A program made the translations under genes and the position numbers. This document shows positions 40,116 to 50,877 of a DNA stretch of 64,000 nucleotides, piece after piece (position 1 is the first letter of the stretch; the number at the start of each line of letters is the position of its first letter). Location of the stretch: assembly GCA_964247055.1 (NCBI GenBank), contig OZ176050.1, positions 10,726,001-10,790,000 on the forward strand, written 5' to 3'. A model generated the notes under the pieces. The model was not told the DNA's origin, made no database searches, and was given only the letters and a program-made list of their open reading frames with translations. The stretch is from Paragordius varius. Taxonomy: Eukaryota > Nematomorpha.

Positions 40116-40489
40116 TAGTTTTTTGTTATAACATATATAGAAAAAATATCGTGCAATATAAAATTTTATTTTAGATTTTTTGTAAAAAAATGTATTTAGT
40201 TTACTTAATAAATATTTATGAATATGAAATTTAACTTTTTTTACTAACGAAAATGAGTATACTATGATATCTCTTTATTATATTGACTTTTATCATGCGT
40301 AACTTATATACTTCAACGTAAATAGTTTATATAATTTGGTATTCAATAGACAAAATCTTTTAATTTATAAAACATATTATTATTCGATACATAAATAAGG
40401 CATAAAATAATAATAGGTGGAATCGTTTGGTAAATGGATAAGTATTAATTTAGTAACACATATAATGGGATAATAAAGAATATATTAAT

Positions 40490-43400
40490 TTAAAACAAAT
40501 TAATCCAAGGGTACGATTTCGGACATTTGTTAAAACAGATAACCGGGTGACGTTCTTCAGTCCAAGTTGTTTTACTTATTTTGTAGCGACATTTTTTAGG
40601 CTTAGGGCATGCAGATTTTTCATTCCGTTCTCTCAGATGGTTACATTTAAAGGGCTCAAAATCATGAAGTTTTATATGTGGAACACCACCTTGTTTCATC
40701 CAATCCAAGACCTGAGATATGGTAATTATCCAAACATTATCGAATGACAGGGCATAATCCAAGAATTTTGCGAACCCTACATAATAGTTTTATTGAAAAA
40801 AAATAAGTAAATACATTGAAACATCAACATTTTTTAAGTAAAGGTTACTTAACCCTAAAATATTTTTAAACCATTTTCGTTTACCTCGTAAGAAAATTCG
40901 GTTTATTAGTTCAGCATTAGATCATTTATATTTTATCCAATTTAATTAAAAAACATAGGCATTTGTCAAGTAGTAACATTATTTGTCGAATACAAACGAT
41001 ATACATTTGAAAATAAGGGAGACGCCTTAACTTATCATCACGATAATTCATTGTACATATTTTATTTTATTTTTGTATTGATTATGTTAAATTCATAGAT
41101 CTAATTCCGCTAAGATATGGGAGTGAAACAAATATATAAACATATTTTACAATAAAGGAACCATTTATATAAAAATATCCAATTCATATTATGATCTACT
41201 AGATCTTTTGCAATCAATGAGGTTAATCCAAGGCCAAAAATTTTCTGTCAAAAACAAAAATATTGTTCGTGAGGTTTTCGATGGTTTGTCGGACGGTTCT
41301 TAGTGACAACATTAAATTAAATAATATTTTTCACCATTTTAACTTCTATAAAATTAAACCCAAAAACTGTCAGTATTTGTTTTAAACAAAATAATAAATA
41401 ATAAAAATTTTCATTTACCTTTAACCGTATGTTTAGCTTGAAAGTAAGAAGAATGGAAAAATAAGGGAAGCGGTGCCTTGTTAGAATAGTAGTGTCGCTC
41501 GAAATTGAACTTCATGTCTTCATATACAGCTTTGATAGTTTTGGGTTGGGGACATCCATCCACCATAGCACACGTATGAAATTTGGGTTCTGTGCTTTCA
41601 AGCGTGGCAGATTTGTATTGGAATAAGTCATCATTGTTAACACCTTTTTGAATAAATTTTTGGTAAAGTTTACAAAGAACGTTAATGTATTCCATGCAAA
41701 AATAATTTTGATAGTTTAAAACTCTTTTAAAAATGTCCGATGTTTCAATAATTTTAAATCGTTATGCGGAATGATTTAAAAAAATTGAAAATTTATTTTT
41801 TATACTTTGTGCTGTTGATTTTTTATTAGCATCATAGGAAAGTGGAGTGAAATCCTGTAATTCGTCATCGTAGCTTCTATAAGTTTTTTCGGTCATATCT
41901 ATATCCAAACTTTCTTTGCTATAAATTAATAAAAGGATGAGTCCAAGAAATTTAATAAATGCATTATGTCGTGAGCGGTATTAATAATAACCGTAATAAA
42001 TTTGTAACCTATATATAACATATCATAACAAACGCCTATACAAATAAAAAATAAAATTATTAAAAAAATGCCCAATTTTTGATGTATGAGCTAAATTTTT
42101 ATTTTGTTACAATATAATGTATGTTAGGATATTAATTTGACGATCTTAAATTTCTCCATAAGTGGTCGAACTAGTGATTATCTTTAATCAGTGGCCACTG
42201 TAACTAAATTATGTTGAAATAAAAAAGAAGGTTATCAAAGAGAGAGAGAACAATTTGTATGGATTTGAACTGGAAACTTTTGTGTCTCTGGTTCGGGTTT
42301 CACATATTTGAGAAAAACGGTTTATAGATATAATTCTAGTTTAGTATCTAAAGTTTTTTACATATGGTTCTGATTTCGGTTTGTTAATAAATTTGAAATT
42401 ACTTTGATTAAAACTAAGCAGAAATCTATCGTATTCTAATTTGCTCTGAAAATAAAAAGCTTTTATGTTTAAATAGAAAAACAATATTAAATTACAAGGT
42501 TAACATAATAATGAATGAATATTTTTTGGAACTGTTGGACACTGCAATTTCGTCTTTCATATAGATTTCAAAATCATTGTAGATTTGTAGGTTTCAAAAC
42601 GGTTGTAAAAAAATTAAAGCTTAGGTTATATGAAAACGGTCTCATTTCCTAATTTTATCAAACACCATTGAACAAACCAATGCGAACACTACTTTTCATC
42701 TCCGCCTTCATCAGAATTTATAAGTTGACTCTTTATGTTTTTCAGGTCGGAATCCTCAGATTCGTCCTTTTTCTTGCTTGGAATCAGAGATTGGAAATAG
42801 AGGAGTGGAACCTCCCATACTCCTGGCATAGCCTTTGTCGGACACTTTTCGATCAAACAGCTAACATTCTTAGCATTATCCAGAGTAAATGGGAAAAATG
42901 GTGGATTATTGTCTTGTAGGGCCCAGGAGGAATCATAAGTAAAATTTTCTTTGCGCAACATTTCAAACATTGTATTACCACCTTTTAAATATGATAAAAG
43001 TAATAAGGTTTTTTTTTAAACTATTTTATATGAATATCATAAAAAGAATGGAAAATTTATAGGTTGCAATTATGACACATATTAAAATATAAATGGTTTA
43101 TAATTATATCAGTAGTCTTAAGGGTATAAACAATTGGTATAATATCGATAATTATTAGAATATTATTTTTTTAAGTAGGTCCAATATCCAATAATACATA
43201 CTTTTATTAAACAATTAATTTTTGTTGAATAAATATAATCATTATTTCAAAAACTTAACACGAATTTGTAACCTGGCAAGTAAGGAAAGCAAATTTTTTA
43301 AACATAGCAATATTTCATTACCATTAATATTTGTGATAATATTATGAAACACCATATTAGATTTTCTATTCATTATATCAAATAATACAGTAAAAGTTTA

Positions 43401-46400
43401 AATTATACGGACAAAACGTAAAAATATAAAGACAAATATTTTTTTTCTAAAAGCCAACCATACTTTTTAAATAATATTTTTTTAAATAGTTTTTTTGAAA
43501 AAAATATTCTTTATATTTACGTTCGGTGTAATTTCATTTTTTACTGTATATCTTTGATAAAACATCAATATTAAAATAGACGACCCATCCTCAAGTATGG
43601 TGCTCGCATTCCTTTAATATCTTGTATAGGGATATTGGCTAATTTGCTGATAATACGCCTTTGGCCCACCATTTCACGTCTCCATTCATCGTATGAAGCA
43701 GAATTCCAATACGATTCCGGAAATTTGTGACTAAAAATATAAAAAAAACAGTGAATATGAGATTTTCATATATATATTTTACACTTTCAATGGCTGGTAA
43801 TATCACTAAATGTTTGATAATATTATTTAGCTAAAATAAAAAAATATTCCTATTTTGGCAACACAAGGTAAGTGGTAAATATATAAAAAAGTACTATTAA
43901 ATTACTATTAAAGTACAGGAGTAAGTATACTGGAAAGTTATTAATTATTGCCGAATAGTTAGGACAACAAAGGGCAGTATTATTGGCTAATAAATAGTAA
44001 AAAGTGAAAAAAATAACTAGAAGCCAATCATACTGCCCTTTGTTGTATTTGCTATTTGGCAATAATTAACCTCCTAGCAATGTATACTTACTAATACTGT
44101 ATATTAATATTATCTTAAAAATAAAACTTTTTTGTGAATAATAATATAAAAATAAATGGTTAAACCTAATAGAATGGGAACCAATCTCGTGTCCTAATCG
44201 ATACAATCGATTAACTCGTGAATAATCTGTGTATTCATGGGAAACAAAAAATGTAGCACCTATAGGGCATCCATTTGGGTTTTTGCGGAACGGTTGGAAC
44301 AAATATGAATATATGCTGTTGACAAAAAATTAAAAAATGTAATAAAAATAAAATTTTTACATCCATGTTTTATTAATTTTGTGAGGGAACCTAACAATAC
44401 ACCTACTATTTGATACCTACGTTTTCCTTCATAGTTTTGGCAATTATACTCAACCAACTATATATTTATAAATAAAAATCAAATGTATTACATTATAAAA
44501 GAAACAGATGCGATATCATAAAATATATTACTGGCCAAAGTATCTTTGTGGTTAAATAATAAAATAAACATTTAATACAAATAACTGAAAATAAATTGTA
44601 ACTTATCATAATCTTGTCGTCGTACGCTATCATCAAACGTTATCATAATGAGTTGTGGCATTTCATCGGGTTTGACGCTGGGCGGAACATCACTCGAAGG
44701 ACATCTGCAGTGCGGATGACTACATGTTTCAGTATCACATCCATCACCGACTGTGTGATATTTGATAATTCAAAAAATTAGTCGTAAAATAATTGAAAAA
44801 TCTTTAAAATAATAAGTCAAAAGAAATATTTTCCAACCATTGTTTTCGGAACAATTGAGTTCATCTGAGAAATCTTTGCAATTGGCTAATCCATCACATA
44901 AAGCGTCAGTCGGGATGCATTCTCGGGTATCTGTGCAACGCCATTCGTTAAAACGACACTTATCTTTGAAATTTCATATGCAAAAATTCATTATATTTTA
45001 TTTGGAATTTAAAATAGTTGGGAGTATGGTTTAAGGCAAAGGAGCTAATTTAACCGTTAAATCGTTTTTTAAAAGCAAACGTATTGAGCTTATAAAACAG
45101 TCCATTAAGCTGTTAATTAAGTATCGATTTGTTTAAGTCTGAAAAGTTTCATTTTAATTTTTTTCATATATATGCGTATTATGACCGCCATAACATGCCT
45201 AGTTGTCGCCCATTGTTTACACCATAATTGCACATATCAAATTATATTTTAGTTTAATTTCCAAAATTAGTTTGCGGTTAAGCAAAAATATTTTATAAAT
45301 AACCTCCTTGAGTATATATAACAGTTGTTGAAGTTACATTTTTAGATTCGGTAATAGTGTCAGAATATATGGTTTCTTCAATCACTTCATTTATTGGAAC
45401 TATATGCAAATATAATCATAAGAAATTATTTTTAAAAAACCCTTAATAAATAACATTGTGTGCAAAAAAATTAACAAAATAATTTTTTTCATGAGATAGC
45501 TTATAACCAAGGAATTCATTTGCCGCAAAATTTTTATTTGTTGAAGACCTAATTTTTAAAATATTGAGAGAAAATCAAAATTGGCCAAAAAGTGAAAATT
45601 AAGAATAATTAAGGCTTATTAAAAAATATATAAAACTAGAGATATGGTTTATTATTATTTTATCAGATATTTACAATTTATAAATAGCCTAAAATTCTAT
45701 AGTTAATGTTTTATAAAACTCAGATCAAAATCGCGTTTTTCTTTATACATACTTAAAAGACATAATTTTTTATGAAACTATTTTAATTATTAACTAGCTA
45801 AACTCACTATTAAAATTTTAACCTTCATATTTTATACAGTAACAATAAATTATATATCAAATAGAATTGATAAAATATTGTTTTTTATTTTTTCATATTT
45901 TTGTCATTTGGTTTATTAGAACCAAATTAATTTCGGAAGGCTGTTATGATGTTAGTCATGCACGTGTTTTGTTAAAATTTCGTTTATATTTTTATGCTCA
46001 TTTTAAATAAAATATCTATTAATTTAACCAGGGAGGTGCAAATTTAAGATTAGCAAATTCTTTATATCAATATTAAATAATTATAGAATAGTTGTCCGCA
46101 GAACTACAAGCGTGTTACTTTTTACACTTTAATTACTGACATCATGCATCCCATCAAGTAATTTTAAAGCATTTATATAAAAGTAACTTATATCAATAAT
46201 TTGAGTGAATAATTAATGTTTGATTTACCAGGTTCGACATTGCATTCCAATTCATCGGAGCCATCAGAACATTCAATGAGTCCATTACAACGGCCCTTGG
46301 CTGGGATACAGCCTTCAGTAGCACATTTGTATTCATCATCACGGCATTGTGTTTCATTGTATATGAGTTGTTTGAATTTATTTACTACAATAAAATATGC

Positions 46401-49400
46401 TTTTAGTTTTTTTCTTTACCAAAAATCTTGGATAGTTTCCTAAATTTTAGCTTGACAAAACCAATATAACTCATCGCTAATATACTAAAACAGTGATACT
46501 CAAACCGCGGCCCGCGGGCCGCATGCGGCCCTAAGAGTGCTTTAAAATTGCCCTATGACCATATTGATACTTATAACTTTTAACACATAAACGTATTTTC
46601 GATTTTAATATTAATTTATTTTCTTAGATTTAATTTTGGTAGTTTTTATTTTTTACCCAATTCGAAATGTAAAAAATTTCCCAACATTAAAATAATTTGA
46701 AAATTTTGGCACGCGTTGTTTCTGTTTCGTATTCTATTTCCTTTTCTATTTTGAAATTTTAATTGCATTCCTTTTTTGTATTTAAGCAAGCCTTTCACCC
46801 AAACTTGCATATACATATTCTTTTCACAGCTGTCCTGCCTCATTTTTTATAACTCATTCCCATAAAATATTTTTCAAATAAACATTAAATTTCAACTTGT
46901 TTTTTATAGCGTAAATCAAATTATATTCTTATTTTTTGAAAAAATTTACATAATATTTAAACATAATTTCAAAGGATGACATCTAATGCTAAAAAGCGTA
47001 AATTATCCGATGAAAATCGCCCTTAAAAAAGAATGGGAAGAAAAATTCTTTGTCCTTTAAAATAAAAATGTTGTAACTTGCCTTATATGTAAGGACAACA
47101 TAATTATAAAAAAATACAATATTGAAAGAATTTTACAATCCATTTTTCTCATAAATTACCAAAAAAATCATGAGGAAAAACGAAAAATTTAAAAAGATTA
47201 AGGAATTATACCAGAAAGGAAAATCTATTATGTCCATAGCTTTCTCCCAGGAAAATGTTGTATAATTAGCTTCGTATGAAATTTGTTATATGTGAAAAAA
47301 TATGAAACCGTTTACTGATTCACAACTAAAATGTCTAATGGTTGCACTTTTTTTGATAAATTCCATATAAAGATAAATCATGAGGCAAATTAAAAAACTT
47401 CAACTTTCTGCAACATGTGCTCGACACATTGAAGATATGTCTAATTATATTTTTAACAATACATTATTGGCTCTGAAAAACTGCAAATATTTTAGTAATG
47501 CTATTGATTCTAGCACTGATATTAGTACAACACCTCAATGTGCGCTCTTCGTAAGATTCTGCAACGACAACATAATCAACGATAAATATTTAAAATTTTT
47601 ACCAATGAATAATACCACGAAAGGAAGTCATTTTCTCGAAATAATAATTAACACTTTTTTCAATAAAAATGGTATATCTATGAAAAATTGGTTTCGATCT
47701 GCACAGATGGCTGTCCCTCTATGATTAGAATAACCAAAGGAATTATTCCTCTTTTGAAAAACAAATATAATTTACAAAATATTTCATCCTTTCACTGCTT
47801 TATTCATCAAACTTGGTTTCGCGTGTTAAAGATGAATCACTCAATTCAGTAATTAAAACAATTGTGGATATAGTTAACCACATCCGTGGAAGAGAATTCA
47901 ACCGCCGTAAATTCAAAAATCTTCTGAAAGATCTCCACAGTGAGTCTGATTATATTCTTATGTACACCGCTGTGATATGGCTAAGCCTTAGCAAAGTATT
48001 AAATAGAGTTTTAAGACATGAAATTCTATTATTTAGAAAAGATAACAGAAAGTTTGAGGAGGAAATTAATAGTGACACATGGTGGGTTTTATTAGCCTAC
48101 CTTTGCGAAACTACTTATAAACTTTTTTAATACGTCGTCAAAGAAGCAAAATAATAACCCTTGTTAATGAAATATCTTTTAAAAATTAATAATATAAACT
48201 AGATTTTATAAATTAAACACTCCTATATTTTCCAACACTTAAAACGATTCATGAAAAAAATATGGAATTTACCGCGGAGATTAATTTAATAATAATCTTA
48301 TATTTTTATCTAATGAGATATAATTCAGATTTTAAAAATTATATTAATAATTGCTTAAAACTCGTTTAAAATTAATGGCAAATGGATATATTTAATATTA
48401 AACAACTTGAGCATTTCGGTTTTGATCAGGCGCATATTATTGAAGACTTCGTATAAAAATTCCAATCTGGATATTCAAAGAGAATCGTAGAGGAGAAAGA
48501 TATGTAGATTGGCAAGATGTGCCAAATAAATATGAAAATAAAAAAATCTGCTCAAGTTATTCTAACTCATTTTCCCTCAACTTATACGTGCGAGACGTCA
48601 TATTCAAAAATAAAATATGTCAAGAATACATACAGAAACTGCTTAACCGATGATCATATGGACGACGTATTAAGATTGGCCTGTCATGAGGTAATCTCAA
48701 ATTTGTCAAATATTGGTTAATATCGAAATAAAAATTGTTATCAAAATATTTTAATTTTTTAAACTAAATGGTAAATCAGTTTTTAGCTGGATTTACATGC
48801 GATCCGCAAAAAATTCATTGTGCTGATTTAGAGTATAAATATGTGCATATGTGTTAAATAGCTATGGAATATTTGCCATTATAAGGTTCATGGCCCTCGA
48901 AAAAAAAATATATTTTATTTGGCCCGTCAAATTTTTTTGGTGAGTACCACTGTACTAAAATATGAATTGTATATATTTTAAGTAACAGTAAAAATTGAAA
49001 TTAAAAAATAAAGTGTAAAAATATATAGAATATTTTTATAAGCAAACCGCTAAACTTTTCTAAAGATTTGTTATAACTGATTGTGAACAAAATATGAAAT
49101 AGCTATGTAAATCGGTAACACAATCAATTTTATATTTTACAATCGTAATTAAACAATTTATATGGGAAAAATTAAGGTTAAAAAAGTTTGGATATCCTTT
49201 GAAAAAAATAGTCTTTTAGTTTTAACATATTGTGTGTATAATTTAAATTTTTACTGTATCTTACCATCTAACGTAGTGCAGTCTAATCTTTCATCCGATG
49301 CATCTTGGCAATCAATAATACCGTTGCAGATATCCTCAGGAAAAATGCAAGACTGTTTGTCATTACACAATATCGATTCCTCATAACATATCGCTAAATA

Positions 49401-50053
49401 TATAAATTTCTCAACAAACGATATTTTTTAATTAAAATCGAATATATTATATTATTGAATTTTAGCCAAAAAATTGTCTTTAATATTTTATTTTAAATCG
49501 AGGAATATTGCAATACTAAAAAGAGATCTTTTCTAACCATGATGTACCGTTTAATTTTCTCTACTACACTTTTGCACATGATTAAAATATATATAAATTG
49601 GATTGCGTCTTATAAAACTTCTTTTATGGTTATCATCTTCGATGACATAAACGCGAAACTTTTTGAAAACACTTTAAAAGTTTTTCTTTATCTTATATAA
49701 ATTTTTTACTTATTATTTTGTTTAACAATCCAAAAATCCACACCTTGCCGATGTTATATTTTAAAATATATATGGTGTTTTGCCCATTACAAATTATCCT
49801 AAAATCCAAAATTATATATATATGTCTTGGAAAAGTCAAAGTGTTTACTGGATTTAGGTGAATAACAAATTGCAGTAAGATTGGTCACATCAGATTTCGG
49901 AATACAGCGTTGAGAAGCATGGTTGTATATGTGATCCTTCAAACAATTTAGCATTAAAATTGTGTTGTTGAGACAATACCCAAACTTTTGGCAATTATGT
50001 ACGTTGGCGTACCGCTTATCTTGAACGCATTCAAACCCATCCTTAGGTTTCAA
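40490..50053 (-). CDS. Chitin deacetylase with CBM14 and three LDLa modules
   Basis: A secreted metal-dependent enzyme that removes acetyl groups from chitin in cuticle or gut lining. Exons in order: CBM14 chitin-binding module 49849-50053 (six Cys, with CQKFGYC and [14 protein letters not shown]), LDLa1 49265-49393 ([14 protein letters not shown]), LDLa2 46229-46384 ([20 protein letters not shown]), a Thr-rich linker near 45303-45400, LDLa3 near 44832-44965 ([14 protein letters not shown]), then NodB exons near 44612-44755, 44160-44290, 43570-43732, 42689-42980, linker 41805-41925, 41418-41655 and 40490-40777. NodB motifs are intact: [21 protein letters not shown] and [10 protein letters not shown]. 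Module order matches insect group I enzymes (CDA1/CDA2), but those have one LDLa and this has three. Exon junction phases agree across CBM14-LDLa1-LDLa2. The signal-peptide exon was not found; a hydrophobic stretch near 50.6 kb is only a candidate. The gene converges on CAP-D3. Confidence 0.85.
43387..43547. mobile_element. MITE family 2-like element in deacetylase intron (copy B)
   Basis: Twin of the element at 36048-36210. Here the left terminus ACAGTAAAAGTTTAAATTAT is preserved, which confirms that the family 2 ends belong to it. Confidence 0.65.
43920..44092. mobile_element. Palindromic MITE in deacetylase intron (copy B)
   Basis: Twin of 36579-36749, with the same AGTAAGTATAC ends and a slightly different centre. 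Confidence 0.65.
46491..48952 (+). mobile_element. hAT transposon (copy 2) with 8-bp target duplication
   Basis: The left end is CAGTGATACTCAAACCGCGG and the right end is GGTGAGTACCACTG, inverted repeats of the hAT type. TACTAAAA occurs directly on both sides (46483-46490 and 48953-48960), and the left duplicate block has one copy of this site without the element. The insertion therefore followed the segmental duplication. Inside is a broken transposase gene. The element sits in the deacetylase intron between LDLa1 and LDLa2. Confidence 0.9.
46976..48720 (+). pseudogene. hAT transposase, broken (ZBED/SCAND3-like)
   Basis: It starts at ATG 46976 with [16 protein letters not shown] and meets a stop almost at once. 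Open pieces follow in shifted frames: 47380-47724 ([35 protein letters not shown], typical of the transposase catalytic region), 47813-48130 ([19 protein letters not shown]) and 48517-48720 with the C-terminal hAT dimerisation block ([20 protein letters not shown], then [16 protein letters not shown]). There are several frameshifts and stops, so no full transposase can be made, although the terminal repeats look fresh. Confidence 0.85.
48985..49257. mobile_element. MITE family 2 beside the LDLa1 splice donor
   Basis: It begins ACAGTAAAAATTGAAATTAA and ends ATTTAAATTTTTACTGT. On the minus strand the donor of the LDLa1 exon (GTAAGA) lies seven bases before it. Its right end is also the outer edge of the duplicated segment. 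Confidence 0.7.
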
Positions 50054-50877
50054 TTGGTATATGCCTTATATTTGGAATTTTAAATTTAACTACTAATTAT
50101 TTTACGTATCGTTCAATACCATATTGGCATAAGTATTAAATATGATTAATTAAAAAAGTTTCATTACAAATATTTTATAGCCGACAAAGTATAAATTTCC
50201 AATTAAATAACCAAAAATAATGAAAAAAATAATAGATAAAATTTTAGGCTTAAAAAACTTTTGCTTTATTATAATTTAATTTATCAAATTATACCATAAT
50301 TTTCGGATATTAATAAATAAAATTGAATTATCCAGAATATATAAATGTGCTTCATCCAAAATTTTAGAAAAAAGTACAAGATAAATATTCAACATCTCCC
50401 AATCTAAAACATATAATGTGTATTATATCTCTTATTATACCCTCCAGAAAAAAGAGTTTACTAAAGAAATAAAAATGGGTTCATTAGACAATATAGTAAT
50501 AAAGATAGTCTAGGTTTTGAATAACAATCTTTAATATATCAAATAAATAATTAAAGCATTTTAAATTTATTTCGAGACAAACACTATATATTAATGCGTA
50601 TTGTAAAAGTAACATTATTATATTAATTAATTTATGAGAGTAATTGAAAGACATATAAATCTGAGGATCAAAATTTGCCATGACTATACAGTAAATATAT
50701 TATATATTGCCAATATTGTGTTGATAAATTAAGAATAATCTTTTACATTTTATAGATAAGTTCAGTCTAATCAAGATTATAATGGGTGCTTAAAAGATAT
50801 ATGCGTAAAAGGCAAAAAATTTAAATTATTTAATATCTTTTTTTTGTTAAAATTTTATTTGTTAAATAAATTATGTG
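50054..50877. other. Gap between the deacetylase and RETREG-like genes
   Basis: It should hold the first exon(s) of the deacetylase gene. On the minus strand near 50.6 kb a reading contains MSFNYSHKLINIIMLLLQYA followed by LIYSVCLE, which looks like a signal peptide, but I found no good splice donor after it. Otherwise AT-rich DNA with nothing supported. Confidence 0.3.

Larger units (their letters stand above)
39419..49257. repeat. Segmental duplication, right copy (B), with hAT insertion
   Basis: Collinear with 32019-39418 except for a 2462-base hAT element at 46491-48952 with its 8-base target duplication. It starts within a truncated family 1 MITE and ends at a family 2 MITE terminus seven bases from the splice donor of the first LDLa exon. 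It holds the orphan CAP-D3 terminal exons and the downstream exons of the full deacetylase gene. Confidence 0.9.

Noticed and set aside
50484-50681. Signal-peptide exon of the deacetylase
   Set aside because: The hydrophobic stretch is suggestive but no donor follows at a useful place; left as a candidate only.
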